Shown here: piece by piece, positions 18,681-27,184 of the stretch
Numbering within the stretch: the first letter of the stretch is position 1
Layout of the letters: each line of letters starts with the position of its first letter
Assembly: GCA_023250195.1 (NCBI GenBank)
Contig: JAHFBF010000001.1
Location: 62,001-126,000, forward strand
From: Candidatus Melainabacteria bacterium
GTDB lineage: Bacteria > Cyanobacteriota > Vampirovibrionia > 2-02-FULL-35-15
Length of the DNA: 64,000 nucleotides
Reading direction: 5' to 3'
Notes under the pieces: generated by a model
Database searches by the model: none
What the model was told of the DNA's origin: nothing
Seen by the model: the letters and a program-made list of their open reading frames with translations, nothing else
Program-made: the position numbers and the translations under genes

Positions 18681-19732
18681 TGAACATACTACAAAAAATA
18701 TTGACCGATAAAATAGCAAGATTAAGTCTAATAATCATTGCTATGCTATACCTTTGTATCTTTTTTTGTGACTTTATTTCTCCGTATAATCCAAACTCAA
18801 GAGATCCAAAAGCAAGTTATTTACCTGCATCAAAAATTCATCTTGTTAAAAATGGTAATCTCTCATTTCCCTTTGTCTATAAAAGGGTGTGTATATTTGA
18901 TGAAACCACTTTTACAAAAAGAATAATTGAAGATAAAACAAAAAAGTACTCCATAAGATTTTTTGTAAGTGGTGACAAATATAAACTCTTTGGTTTAATT
19001 CCCGGCAATATACATTTATTTGGCACCGATTCAAGTGAAAGATTGTATTTATTTGGAACAGACAGAAACGGAAGAGATATTTTTTCCAGAATACTGCATG
19101 GTGGCAAACCAAGTCTGACAATTGGATTTGTAGGTTTATTAATTGTTTTTCCACTCGGACTTTTATACGGTGGAATATCAGGATATTTCGGCGGAGCAAT
19201 TGATAACTTTATGATGAGAATTGCAGAAGCGCTAATGAGCTTGCCATATTTTTATTTAATAGTAGTTTTAGCCAGTATTCTGCCTGCAAATATTTCCAAC
19301 TCTCAAAGATTTTTATTAATTACAATAATTTTATCCTTTGTAAGCTGGGCAGGGCTTAGCAGGGTGATTCGTGGACAAGTCTTATCTATTAAAGAAGAAG
19401 AATATGTTCAATCAGCAAAAGCAATTGGACTAAGTGATTTGAAAATTATAATGAAACATATAATCCCGCAAACTACAAGTTACATAATAATTGCAGCAAC
19501 ACTTTCAATCCCTGGGTTTATCATAGGCGAAAGTGCTTTAAGCTTTCTTGGCATGGGAATTACCCAACCAGACCCAAGCTGGGGGAATATTTTGGCTGAA
19601 GGAAAAGAACTCTCTAATATGCTGCTTAGACCCGAGATACTGTTTTTGCCAGCAGCTTGTATTTTTATCTCCGTACTTTGTTTTAATTTGATTGGAGATA
19701 AATTAAGAGATATTTTAGATCCAAGAGGGTAA
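18680..19732 (+). CDS. ABC transporter permease, DppC/OppC type
   Basis: Second permease of the same importer. TM1 lies near residues 13-32; the core starts at L-F-G-T-D-R-N-G-R-D-I-F-S-R and contains the EAA loop (A-K-A-I-G-L-S-D-L-K-I-I-M-K-H-I-I-P). Between TM1 and the core are about 90 extra residues, hydrophilic in character and ending in Y-K-L-F-G-L-I-P-G-N-I-H-L-F-G, a segment I associate with longer OppC homologues. The total is 350 residues. Its ATG overlaps the stop of the DppB-like gene (TGATG), so the two are coupled. Confidence 0.87.
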   Translation: MNILQKILTDKIARLSLIIIAMLYLCIFFCDFISPYNPNSRDPKASYLPASKIHLVKNGNLSFPFVYKRVCIFDETTFTKRIIEDKTKKYSIRFFVSGDKYKLFGLIPGNIHLFGTDSSERLYLFGTDRNGRDIFSRILHGGKPSLTIGFVGLLIVFPLGLLYGGISGYFGGAIDNFMMRIAEALMSLPYFYLIVVLASILPANISNSQRFLLITIILSFVSWAGLSRVIRGQVLSIKEEEYVQSAKAIGLSDLKIIMKHIIPQTTSYIIIAATLSIPGFIIGESALSFLGMGITQPDPSWGNILAEGKELSNMLLRPEILFLPAACIFISVLCFNLIGDKLRDILDPRG

Positions 19733-19813
19733 TTTACTTATGAGACAAAGACTCATAGAGGTAAAGCTTAAAAGCGCTTATCAAAAGATTTGTTTTAGCT
19801 ACTATCTTTTACC

Positions 19814-20497
19814 TTAGTACAGCTTTTCAATAGTCTTCGTTACCACATTCTTACTGGCAAGAAGTACTAAAACTAATACACCAATAAACAGAGCATTAGC
19901 TTGTGATGTTGAAAGCCCAAGCTGCCCTAAAAAGCCATTTATTGATCCTGCCAATGGAGTGATAAGATGACCTAACGCTGCAATAAGAGCAAATAGATTA
20001 ATTGCAAGTTTTACGGTAGTAAGCCAGTTTTCGCTTTTTGTAATAAATTTAACTACATATGCTGCAAAATCAGCCACTACAGTTCCTACAGCAATTATTA
20101 ATGCTGCCACAATTGCATTAGGTATATAGCCAAGTGCTTGTTTTAAGAAATCTACAACACCAGACAAATGTGTAAAATTCAATGCCGTGATTAATATAAT
20201 TGCAGTCAAAAACCAATGTACTGCTGAACCAATTAAATCAGACGCATTAATTTTTACCCCTACAAGCTTTGAAAAATGTGAAAAAAGGACTTTATCAAGC
20301 CCATCATCAATTTTTGCCTTTTTAACTAATACAGCAACTTTATCTCCAATAAAACCTGCTATCCAAAGACCTGTAACAAGTAAAATAATTACTGCTACAA
20401 GTGGCAGCAAGACTGGGGATACCACTGACCATACCAAATTAAAACTAGCCTGCAGGTTATTCCATACGCTAGTCAAGATTCCGTGTAAAGCATTCAT
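19814..20497 (-). CDS. Mechanosensitive-channel-like membrane protein (conserved TM helix type)
   Basis: A 227-residue protein with about five membrane segments and internal Gly-rich helices of the kind seen in the conserved TM-helix family (PF05552-like), for example I-P-N-A-I-V-A-A-L-I-I-A-V-G. The amphipathic helix after TM1 (G-D-K-V-A-V-L-V-K-K-A-K-I-D-D-G-L-D) also fits. The beta domain of MscS channels is absent, so gating activity is uncertain. The start is supported by AAGGAG seven bases before the ATG. A hairpin and a candidate leader element lie upstream on this strand. Confidence 0.7.
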   Translation of the reverse strand: MNALHGILTSVWNNLQASFNLVWSVVSPVLLPLVAVIILLVTGLWIAGFIGDKVAVLVKKAKIDDGLDKVLFSHFSKLVGVKINASDLIGSAVHWFLTAIILITALNFTHLSGVVDFLKQALGYIPNAIVAALIIAVGTVVADFAAYVVKFITKSENWLTTVKLAINLFALIAALGHLITPLAGSINGFLGQLGLSTSQANALFIGVLVLVLLASKNVVTKTIEKLY

Positions 20498-20517
20498 GAT
20501 TAACTCCTTTGTTTTTT

Positions 20518-20550
20518 TTAATGAACCTCAGGTTATCTGAAGCTCATTAA
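20518..20550 (-). promoter_or_regulatory. Leader hairpin before the channel-like gene
   Basis: TTAATGA at 20518-20524 pairs with TCATTAA at 20544-20550, with a partial inner stem (CAG/CTG). Read on the minus strand, it is followed by an A-rich stretch and the AAGGAG ribosome binding site. It may protect the messenger or regulate translation. The inner stem has mismatches, so support is moderate. Confidence 0.4.
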
Positions 20551-20711
20551 AAGACACTCTGTATATGCCCTACTGTTCCGGCATTGTAACTAAAGATAAT
20601 GTCAGAAAGCCTTTTTTAGCAATTTTTATTTAAAAACCCATGGATTCCGCTTTTCATAAGGGTTTCATGGGGTTCCCGTCAGTTTAATTATTTATAATTG
20701 TTTAATTCATC

Positions 20712-20816
20712 TATAACGCAGCATAATTGCTAACATTCAAATTCATAAACAAGAAATCTCTCATTTATCGGCCAATGTACTTCGACACATAGGTTTACCT
20801 GAAGACAGCAAACCTA
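20712..20816 (-). ncRNA. Candidate structured leader element, copy D
   Basis: On the minus strand this begins TAGGTTTGCT, has AAACCTA as the closing arm, then GTGTCGAAG, and ends GCTGCGTTATA. These blocks correspond in order to those of the copy at 5424-5515 (TAGGTTTGCT, AAACCTA, GTCGTAG, GCGTTATA), with a diverged middle. It lies about 215 bases upstream of the minus-strand channel-like gene. The match is by eye and weaker than that between the other two copies. Confidence 0.3.
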
Positions 20817-20958
20817 CTCTTGTAAACTTACTTAGCTTGCTAATCAGAGTTATAGTATCAGGTACTTAAAGAACTCAATTTTCAAAGCTAATATAATACC
20901 AAATGCTATCTATGTTTTAATATATTACAGAAATGATAAAGCTACTGAATCCTAGTCA

Positions 20959-22008
20959 ATGAAACTAAAAAACACACTTAACAACATTTCTAATATAATT
21001 CACAAGCATTTTCTCTGGTTTATTTTTGCTATTTATTTTATTGCTGTAGTATCTCCTGCTCCTGGTTTATGTATGAGAGATGTATCATTTGGTAATTTGA
21101 CCTGGTTGGATAAAAGTACAGTTAAATTATCACTACCACTAATTATGCTGTCTTTTTTACTTTTTAATGCCGGTGTAGGTGCAAAGACCTCTGAATTAAA
21201 AGGATTATTAAATCATCCTGCCGCATTAATAGTTGGATTAGTATGTAATGTTTTTATACCAATAGTTTTTATTTACCTTATAAAGAACATACTGTTCTTC
21301 TGGCATGACACAGATGAAGTTCAAAATATTTTAGTTGGTTTAGCCATACTTGCTTCTATGCCTATTGCTAGTTCTTCAACAGCATGGACACAAAATACAG
21401 AAGGAAATCTGGGGTTGAGTTTAGGGCTTGTTAATTTTTCCACAATATTAAGCCCATTGACAACTCCTTTAATATTACATTCTGTTGGTTTTATGGCACT
21501 TGGGGATTATGCTGAGGACTTGCATGAACTTGCCAATAATGGAACAGGTGCATTTATAATATTTTCTATTATTCTTCCATCTGTTTTAGGAATTATTTTA
21601 CATAGCTTGCTTGGGGAGAAAAAAATAGCTCCGCTCAAACCATATCTAAAATTTATAAACTTGATTGTGCTGATATTACTTATGTATTCTAATGCTGCGG
21701 TTTCATTGCCACAGGCCTTTTCAAGCCCTGATCTTGATTTTCATTTGATTATAATTGCCATAACTTTGTGTATGTGTACAATTTTATTTATTATTGGCTG
21801 GTTAATATCAAAAATACTGAAAACAGGGAAACCAGAACAGACTTCTTTGATATTTGCTCTTGGAATGAATAATAACGGAGGTGGATTAGTATTAGCTTCA
21901 ATGTCTTTATTAGATCATCCTTTAGTACTCTTACCAATAATTTTTTATAACCTCGCCCAACAAATAGTTGCAAGTATAGTTAGTGCAAAAATAATTAAGT
22001 TTAAATAG
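20959..22008 (+). CDS. BASS-family (bile acid:sodium symporter-like) transporter
   Basis: A 349-residue membrane protein with about nine or ten helices. The Asn/Ala-rich crossover region G-L-A-I-L-A-S-M-P-I-A-S-S-S-T-A and a later G-M-N-N-N-G-G-G-L-V-L-A match the two sodium-site motifs of the SBF/BASS fold. Substrate cannot be assigned; relatives carry bile acids, pyruvate, pantoate or other organic acids. A fluoride channel gene follows on the same strand after 36 bases, possibly in one transcript. Confidence 0.8.
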   Translation: MKLKNTLNNISNIIHKHFLWFIFAIYFIAVVSPAPGLCMRDVSFGNLTWLDKSTVKLSLPLIMLSFLLFNAGVGAKTSELKGLLNHPAALIVGLVCNVFIPIVFIYLIKNILFFWHDTDEVQNILVGLAILASMPIASSSTAWTQNTEGNLGLSLGLVNFSTILSPLTTPLILHSVGFMALGDYAEDLHELANNGTGAFIIFSIILPSVLGIILHSLLGEKKIAPLKPYLKFINLIVLILLMYSNAAVSLPQAFSSPDLDFHLIIIAITLCMCTILFIIGWLISKILKTGKPEQTSLIFALGMNNNGGGLVLASMSLLDHPLVLLPIIFYNLAQQIVASIVSAKIIKFK

Positions 22009-22044
22009 TGGTTTCTACATATACTGTGTTTTAATATATTAAAG

Positions 22045-22419
22045 ATGATAAAGCTTTTAAATCTAATTGTTGGCGGAACGGCAGGAACACTAGCAAGATA
22101 TTTTCTTACACATATTACTTACCACTTTTTAGGAGCCGGCTTCCCTTATGGAACATTACTTGTTAATTTAACAGGGTGTTTCATTATAGGAGTCATATCT
22201 ACATTTTCTTCAGGAACGTTTTTTCTGACTTACAATCACAGAATACTTCTAGTAACAGGATTTTGTGGAGCATTTACGACATTTTCAACTTTTATTTTTG
22301 AGAGTGCAAACTTAATTAAAAGTGGGGAATTTGTAAAAGCTTCTCTAAACATTACTCTTAGCATTGTATTAGGATTCATTGTTTTCAAAGCTGGAGAAAT
22401 GATCGGTAAAACTTTATAA
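22045..22419 (+). CDS. crcB: Fluoride channel CrcB/FluC
   Basis: Small dimeric membrane channel that exports fluoride. The 124 residues form four helices. Diagnostic motifs are G-G-x-x-G-T-L-A-R-Y near the N-terminus, G-T-L-L-V-N-L-T-G-C-F, and G-F-C-G-A-F-T-T-F-S-T-F containing the Phe box and sodium-site backbone. I see no fluoride riboswitch in the short gap upstream. It converges on a CDP-alcohol transferase gene with a 5-base gap. Confidence 0.93.
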   Translation: MIKLLNLIVGGTAGTLARYFLTHITYHFLGAGFPYGTLLVNLTGCFIIGVISTFSSGTFFLTYNHRILLVTGFCGAFTTFSTFIFESANLIKSGEFVKASLNITLSIVLGFIVFKAGEMIGKTL

Positions 22420-22424
22420 GATCT

Positions 22425-23153
22425 TCAGGAAATAGGCTTCCTTCCATAATACTTAGAAACAGGCCAATATATAGAGTAAAAACTCCCTAGAAACATTATT
22501 AAATATAACAATAACCTTGTCTGATTAAAACATAAGAATATTGAGATTAAAAGATATTGCTCTCCAATGTGAAACTGCAAAATCGGCAATGATTTATAAA
22601 CTTTTTCTCCCCCTGTAAATATTGAATTCAATACTTTAAGCAATATAGTTTTCTTTCCTTCAGATTTTTCTTTTCTGTCAGCAGCTTCCAATTTTATATC
22701 CTGATTTACATAGTAATCAAACAAATAGACAAAAAACAAGCTTGTCATGGCTAAAGGCCATATTTTCCAGTCTTCATAAACTCTATAATGTCCCGATGCA
22801 ATTGAAAAGTAAATTAAAAAATCTTTTGCTCTATCAGTTACTCTGTCATACCACGCTCCAAAATTAGTTGATTGTCCTCTGTACCGAGCTAATTGTCCAT
22901 CCAGACAGTCCAAAATAAAAACCAGCTGAACAAGCACAGCGCCTATAACTAAGAAAATCGGTGCACCAACTGAAATAAAAGCAGCTGCAATAACACAGAT
23001 AAAAAGTGAAAATGTAGTAACCCAGTTTGGTGTTATCCATTTAATATCTACAACAAAACATAAAAAAATGTTTGCAATAGATCCGGAAAATATCGAAGCC
23101 CACCAGCCGTCTTTTTTCTTAATTGCATCTTTGATTTTTTGTTTATCGGGCAT
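22425..23153 (-). CDS. CDP-alcohol phosphatidyltransferase family protein
   Basis: Integral membrane enzyme joining a CDP-activated group to an alcohol, as in phospholipid synthesis. The family signature is complete: DCLDGQLARYRGQSTNFGAW continuing to Y-D-R-V-T-D, that is D-G-x2-A-R-x8-G-x3-D-x3-D. The protein has 242 residues and about six hydrophobic segments. Which alcohol is used cannot be told; the length resembles phosphatidylglycerol/inositol-type enzymes more than cardiolipin synthase. Confidence 0.85.
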   Translation of the reverse strand: MPDKQKIKDAIKKKDGWWASIFSGSIANIFLCFVVDIKWITPNWVTTFSLFICVIAAAFISVGAPIFLVIGAVLVQLVFILDCLDGQLARYRGQSTNFGAWYDRVTDRAKDFLIYFSIASGHYRVYEDWKIWPLAMTSLFFVYLFDYYVNQDIKLEAADRKEKSEGKKTILLKVLNSIFTGGEKVYKSLPILQFHIGEQYLLISIFLCFNQTRLLLYLIMFLGSFYSIYWPVSKYYGRKPIS

Positions 23154-23193
23154 AAAAATTTAATGTCAGCGAACGAAATCATTTTACAATTTT

Positions 23194-23219
23194 TAGGCGT
23201 ACCACTGGTGCGCCCATAC
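23194..23219. repeat. GTAG-type palindromic repeat, core CACCAGTGGT
   Basis: On the minus strand this reads GTATGGGCGCACCAGTGG and continues as its near-reverse complement. It has the same outer ends (GTAGGGG-like and CCCTAC-like) as the other GTAG-type palindromes here, with its own core. It lies between the CDP-alcohol transferase and panB genes. Confidence 0.55.
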
Positions 23220-23250
23220 TTACTCACTTACATAATGCTTACTGCTAGCG

Positions 23251-24081
23251 TTATCTTGTCAATTTCTCGCTTTCTTGTTCATTCATATAAAAACTTTCAT
23301 TAATACCTGGATATTTCCCATTTTGAACATCATAAATAAAATTCTTTAAAGCTCGCTCTGATTCTTTTCCGGTTTCTGCATATCTTCTTACAAAACTTGG
23401 TTTAAAATCCAAATATTTCCCAAGCAAATCATCTGTAACTAATATCTGTCCATCACATCCTGAACCAGCGCCAATTCCAATTGTAGGAATATTTAAATTT
23501 TCAGTAATTAAACTTGCTGTTTCTGAAGGAACCAATTCCAAAACTACTGCAAAACAACCTGCATTCTCTAAATCCTTTGCTTGTTTTAAAAGTTCTTTAG
23601 CATGCTCTGCTGTCTTTCCCTGTACCCTATTCCCACCAAGAGCATTTACTGACTGTGGAGTAAAACCAATATGACCAAAAACCGGTATGCCGATTGAAGC
23701 CATTTTTTTAACGGTTTTTAAAATACTTTCTGAAGCACCTTCCATTTTTATTGCACTGGCTCCAATTTGAAGACATTTTCCTGCATTATAAATAGCTTCT
23801 TTTTTACTGACTTGATAACTTAAAAACGGAAGATCAACTACTACAAGTGCATTTTTAACCCCTCTTACAACTGCTTTTGCATGATGTAACATTTCATCCA
23901 TCGTTACTGAGAGAGTATTTTCATAACCAAGTGCTACCTGAGCTAAACTATCTCCCACTAAAATAATGTCAACACCAACATTATCCAGAACCTTTGCAGT
24001 GCTGTAATCATAAGCAGTTAAAGCTACAATTTTCCTTTTTTGTTTTTTATATTCTTTTACAGTATATGTAGTTGTACGCAT
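23251..24081 (-). CDS. panB: 3-methyl-2-oxobutanoate hydroxymethyltransferase
   Basis: Adds a hydroxymethyl group from methylene-tetrahydrofolate to ketoisovalerate, giving ketopantoate for pantothenate and CoA. The 276-residue protein has the expected order of motifs: A-L-T-A-Y-D-Y-S-T-A, V-G-D-S-L-A-Q-V-A-L-G-Y with the metal-binding Asp, K-M-E-G-A, and G-H-I-G-F-T-P-Q-S. No panC or panD is nearby. It belongs to a long minus-strand run with a HAD phosphatase and ROK kinase upstream. Confidence 0.95.
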   Translation of the reverse strand: MRTTTYTVKEYKKQKRKIVALTAYDYSTAKVLDNVGVDIILVGDSLAQVALGYENTLSVTMDEMLHHAKAVVRGVKNALVVVDLPFLSYQVSKKEAIYNAGKCLQIGASAIKMEGASESILKTVKKMASIGIPVFGHIGFTPQSVNALGGNRVQGKTAEHAKELLKQAKDLENAGCFAVVLELVPSETASLITENLNIPTIGIGAGSGCDGQILVTDDLLGKYLDFKPSFVRRYAETGKESERALKNFIYDVQNGKYPGINESFYMNEQESEKLTR

Positions 24082-24122
24082 AGTTAAAGTTTACAGGTCC
24101 AGCTACCCGGATGTCCAGATGC

Positions 24123-24845
24123 CTAGAATGCTATAAAATTAAATATTTCATTAAGATTTAAAATTGTCTTTATACCTTGGGCTTGCTGCAGCAAGCCCAT
24201 ACTGTAATTTCCCTCTCTATTAAGTAATAAAGAATTGATACCCAAATCACATGCAGGATAATAATCAATATTCAAGCTATCACCCACATATAAAGCCTCT
24301 TCTGGAATGATATTTAATTCATTCAATGCATATTGAAATATCTTTGGATCTGGTTTTGAAAAACCAACTTTACCTGAATATGCCAGGCAATGAAAGTATT
24401 TATTCAATTCTAATTCTTTTAAAATTATTTCCAGCCTGGAATCAAAATTTGAAATTAACCCGATCTGTACGAGTTTGCCATGGCAAACCCCTCCGAATAA
24501 TTTTTCCAAAACCGGAATCACATCCGGATAAATCGTCCATGCACTTTTTTGGGAGAATACTTTAAACAATTCTTTAAAAACTTCATCAAATTTATTTTTC
24601 AAATCATAACCACATAAATCAAAGGTTTTGAATACAACCTCTCTCCACCATTTTTTTTCTTCCAATTCTCCAGCAACAGGAGGAACTTCTTTTTTAACTA
24701 CCTCAGCAAACTTCTCATCCAATTTCCTATAATCAGTCTCAAAACCAAATGACCGTGCAACATTTGAATAAACATAACCTACCGGATCTTTTGGATAGAT
24801 TAGTGTTCCAGCAAGATCGAATAAGATAGCTTTGATTTTTTTCAT
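24123..24845 (-). CDS. HAD-superfamily hydrolase carrying two in-frame palindrome insertions
   Basis: Cytoplasmic phosphatase-like protein of 240 residues. Motif I is F-D-L-A-G-T-L: the nucleophile Asp10 is present but the usual second Asp is Ala12, as in phosphonatase-type enzymes. Motif II is L-I-S-N-F-D, the Lys is in G-F-S-K-P-D-P, and motif IV is Y-V-G-D-S-L-N-I-D. Two perfect palindromes lie in the gene, 24178-24199 and 24473-24488, encoding residues about 214-224 and 118-127; both fall at loop positions where relatives are shorter by eye. Substrate unknown. It begins 8 bases after the ROK kinase gene. Confidence 0.85.
   Translation of the reverse strand: MKKIKAILFDLAGTLIYPKDPVGYVYSNVARSFGFETDYRKLDEKFAEVVKKEVPPVAGELEEKKWWREVVFKTFDLCGYDLKNKFDEVFKELFKVFSQKSAWTIYPDVIPVLEKLFGGVCHGKLVQIGLISNFDSRLEIILKELELNKYFHCLAYSGKVGFSKPDPKIFQYALNELNIIPEEALYVGDSLNIDYYPACDLGINSLLLNREGNYSMGLLQQAQGIKTILNLNEIFNFIAF
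24178..24199. repeat. In-frame palindrome within the HAD gene, core CTTGCTGCAGCAAG
   Basis: A perfect 22-base palindrome with flanks resembling GTAT and AGGTAT. Read in the gene it encodes M-G-L-L-Q-Q-A-Q near residues 216-223, after motif IV. The outer bases fit the GTAGGGG...CCCCTAC pattern of the intergenic palindromes in this window. Confidence 0.7.
24473..24488. repeat. In-frame palindrome within the HAD gene, core TTTGCCATGGCAAA
   Basis: A perfect 16-base palindrome, preceded on the coding strand by GGAGGG and followed by TCGTAC. It encodes V-C-H-G-K between a cap-side helix and the L-I-S-N-F-D strand, a place where homologues usually have a short turn. The flanks resemble the GTAGGGG...CCCTAC family ends. 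Confidence 0.65.
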
Positions 24846-24852
24846 TGTTTAG

Positions 24853-25776
24853 TTACAAAGATTGACTTGCAAGCAACGCAGCCCCCAAAAGTCCCGCATC
24901 ATTCCCTAAAATGCTTTTTTCAATACGGATTGATTTTTCAAGGGCAGGCAAGACCATTTGTGCAGTTTGTTTTGTAAGATATTTTATATCCACTTCCTCA
25001 GACAGCCCACCAGACAAAATGATTTTTTCAGGATCAAAAACCTGAAACAAATTACAAATTCCTTCTGCTATATAAAAATGCCAGTCTTCAATTGCTCTTA
25101 TTGCAAAGATACTATCTTTGTTTTTAGATTTTGTAAGTTTAAATAAACCTCTTGTAGTAATTTTTTTATATTTATCAGGGAAGTAATGCTTTATAAGCGA
25201 AAACAAGCCATTTCCAGATGCATATGCCTCAAGACAATCATATCTTCCGCATGTACAGAGCCTTTGCTTGGTATAACTTAATTTTATATGTCCAATTTCT
25301 CCTCCTGCAAAATGTGCTCCTCGAACTAATTTTCCATTTACAACTATTCCGCCTCCAACACCTGTTCCTAAGGTAATCATAAGAAGTGGATTTGCCCCGC
25401 GAGCTGACCCAATCTGGTATTCAGCATAAGCAGCTGCATTTGCATCATTTTCTACTATTATAGGTAATCTATATTGTTTCTGTAAAATCTCTTTTACTTT
25501 TGTACCCTGCCAGCCAGGAATGTTTCCTGTAGAACCCACAATTCTACCTTCATCACTTACCATTCCTGCTGTAGAAATCCCAACACCGCTTATTAAATAC
25601 TTCCTGGCAAATTTTTCATAAAACTTTCCAACGACATTTAATATCTTTTCTCCTTTTGGAGTTTTCACAGTATAAATTGGAGTCATTAATCTTCCACTCG
25701 ACACAAGTGCAAAAGCTATTTTTGTACCACCCACATCTACACCCATGATTGTTTTTTTTAAATCAGTCTTCTTCAC
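24853..25776 (-). CDS. ROK-family sugar kinase (glucokinase-like)
   Basis: Phosphorylates a hexose with ATP. The N-terminal phosphate loop is GVDVGGTKIAFALV, the sugar-binding loop contains E-N-D-A-N-A-A-A-Y-A-E, and the zinc-binding ROK signature is complete in C-T-C-G-R-Y-D-C-L-E-A. Length 307 residues. Glucose is the likeliest substrate for a lone ROK kinase without a DNA-binding domain, but N-acetylmannosamine or fructose cannot be excluded. It is followed within 10 bases by the HAD phosphatase and preceded by lgt. Confidence 0.9.
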   Translation of the reverse strand: MKKTDLKKTIMGVDVGGTKIAFALVSSGRLMTPIYTVKTPKGEKILNVVGKFYEKFARKYLISGVGISTAGMVSDEGRIVGSTGNIPGWQGTKVKEILQKQYRLPIIVENDANAAAYAEYQIGSARGANPLLMITLGTGVGGGIVVNGKLVRGAHFAGGEIGHIKLSYTKQRLCTCGRYDCLEAYASGNGLFSLIKHYFPDKYKKITTRGLFKLTKSKNKDSIFAIRAIEDWHFYIAEGICNLFQVFDPEKIILSGGLSEEVDIKYLTKQTAQMVLPALEKSIRIEKSILGNDAGLLGAALLASQSL

Positions 25777-25780
25777 TTAG

Positions 25781-26590
25781 TTATATCCTTTGTTTTTTAA
25801 GTAACATTATCATACTGGCAAATATCAAGATTATACTAACAACCTGTGCCCCTGGAATATTTCCAAAGACATAAAGACTGTCCGTTCTCAAAAACTCAAG
25901 GAAAAATCTTATTATTGAATAACAAAACAAATAAGTCCAGAAAATTCTTCCCGGTTTGTCTCGCCATAATGAATATTTTTTATATAAGAAAATAAAAATA
26001 ATAAAATCCAACATTGATTCATACAAAAAGGTTGGATGAAAAAAATCATGTTTTACATATAAATCAGGTCTAAACTCTTTGGGAATATATAACCTTATAA
26101 AAGAATTGAAAACAGGTTTACCAAAAGCTTCATTGTTAAAGAAGTTTCCCCATCGACCAATTGCCTGACCAAAAGGAGTAATTACTGCAATAACATCTAT
26201 GTAACTATAAAAAGAAATCTTTTTAATCTTTGTATAGATTACTGCTGCAGCTATTGCACCAAAAATACCACCATGAATTGACTGTCCGCCATGCCAGATT
26301 TTGAATATTTCATCCAGATGATTTTTAAAATAACCCCAGCTTAAAAACACGAAATATAACCTGGCGAATACAACGCTTGCAATTAAAATAAAAAAAATCA
26401 AATCACTAAAATGATTTATATTCAAACTATTTTTATGAATCAACTTCTCAGCCAAAGAATAAGCCAATAAAAAGGCAATCCCAATTAAGACTCCATACCA
26501 TCTCACAGGGTGAGAACCAATATAAAAAGCAACTGCACCTGGTGAAGATAATGTAATCAGCGGTAAACCCGAAAAATTACTTAACATCAT
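25781..26590 (-). CDS. lgt: Prolipoprotein diacylglyceryl transferase
   Basis: Membrane enzyme that attaches diacylglycerol to the lipobox cysteine of prolipoproteins. The signature GRWGNFFNNEAFGKP is complete and the catalytic His region (H-G-G-I-F-G) precedes it. Seven hydrophobic segments fit the fold; 269 residues is typical. Its substrates in this window would include the thioredoxin-like lipoprotein at 12708-13496. Its start overlaps the end of the sugar transferase gene by 14 bases. Confidence 0.95.
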   Translation of the reverse strand: MMLSNFSGLPLITLSSPGAVAFYIGSHPVRWYGVLIGIAFLLAYSLAEKLIHKNSLNINHFSDLIFFILIASVVFARLYFVFLSWGYFKNHLDEIFKIWHGGQSIHGGIFGAIAAAVIYTKIKKISFYSYIDVIAVITPFGQAIGRWGNFFNNEAFGKPVFNSFIRLYIPKEFRPDLYVKHDFFHPTFLYESMLDFIIFIFLYKKYSLWRDKPGRIFWTYLFCYSIIRFFLEFLRTDSLYVFGNIPGAQVVSIILIFASMIMLLKKQRI

Positions 26591-27149
26591 ATATCCCTTC
26601 TTGCTTGAAAATCACAAAAAGTGTTTTGAACATAATTTGCAGGTCAAGTAATAAATTCCAGTTTTTTGCATACCAGCAGTCTAACTCAAGTCTTTTCTTA
26701 TACGGTAAAGAATTCCTTCCGTTTACCTGAGTCCAGCCTGTTAAACCGGGTTTTACAAGTAATTTATCTGTTTCATTTCCAGTAAACTCTTTTACCTGCA
26801 AAGGTAATGCTGGTCTTGGTCCAACTATAGACATATCACCAATTAATACGTTTATTAACTGTGGGGTTTCATCAAGACTGGATTTTCTTATAAAGTGTCC
26901 AATTTTAGTAACCCTTTTATCACTTGGATTACTAACCAGAATATTTTCTTCAGAACCAACATACATAGATCTGAATTTATAGCAGTTAAATTCTCTGCCT
27001 TGTAAACCAACTCTTTTATGAGTATAAAAAACCGAGCCTTTAGAATCTGATTTAATGATAATTCCAACAATAATCCAAACTGGCAACATAATTAAAATTC
27101 CAATTAATGAAAAAAATATGTCTGTTATTCTTTTACTAAGATGCTTCAC
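26577..27149 (-). CDS. Undecaprenyl-phosphate sugar phosphotransferase
   Basis: Initiates polysaccharide or O-antigen repeat assembly by moving a sugar-1-phosphate onto undecaprenyl phosphate. The N-terminal membrane hairpin (I-F-F-S-L-I-G-I-L-I-M-L-P-V-W) is followed by Y-K-F-R-S-M-Y, L-D-E-T-P-Q-L-I-N-V and the K-P-G-L-T-G-W-T-Q-V-N-G-R-N motif. At 190 residues it is the short, monotopic PglC-like form rather than the five-helix WcaJ form. It lies between an NAD-dependent epimerase and lgt on the same strand. Confidence 0.9.
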   Translation of the reverse strand: MKHLSKRITDIFFSLIGILIMLPVWIIVGIIIKSDSKGSVFYTHKRVGLQGREFNCYKFRSMYVGSEENILVSNPSDKRVTKIGHFIRKSSLDETPQLINVLIGDMSIVGPRPALPLQVKEFTGNETDKLLVKPGLTGWTQVNGRNSLPYKKRLELDCWYAKNWNLLLDLQIMFKTLFVIFKQEGIYDVK

Positions 27150-27184
27150 TGTGTCCTTTTTTTAAGGCCTGGTTTATCACACTT

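Larger units (their letters stand above)
20498..20958. other. 461-base gene-free region
   Basis: No credible gene is seen on either strand. It holds an imperfect hairpin at 20518-20550 just upstream of the minus-strand channel-like gene, and a candidate leader element at 20712-20816 reading on the minus strand. The right part, 20830-20958, should contain the promoter for the plus-strand BASS transporter; I cannot pick a confident -35/-10 pair. Confidence 0.6.

Noticed and set aside
22009-22044. Fluoride riboswitch before crcB
   Set aside because: The gap is only 36 bases and lacks the pseudoknot core of the known class; none was found before the BASS gene either.
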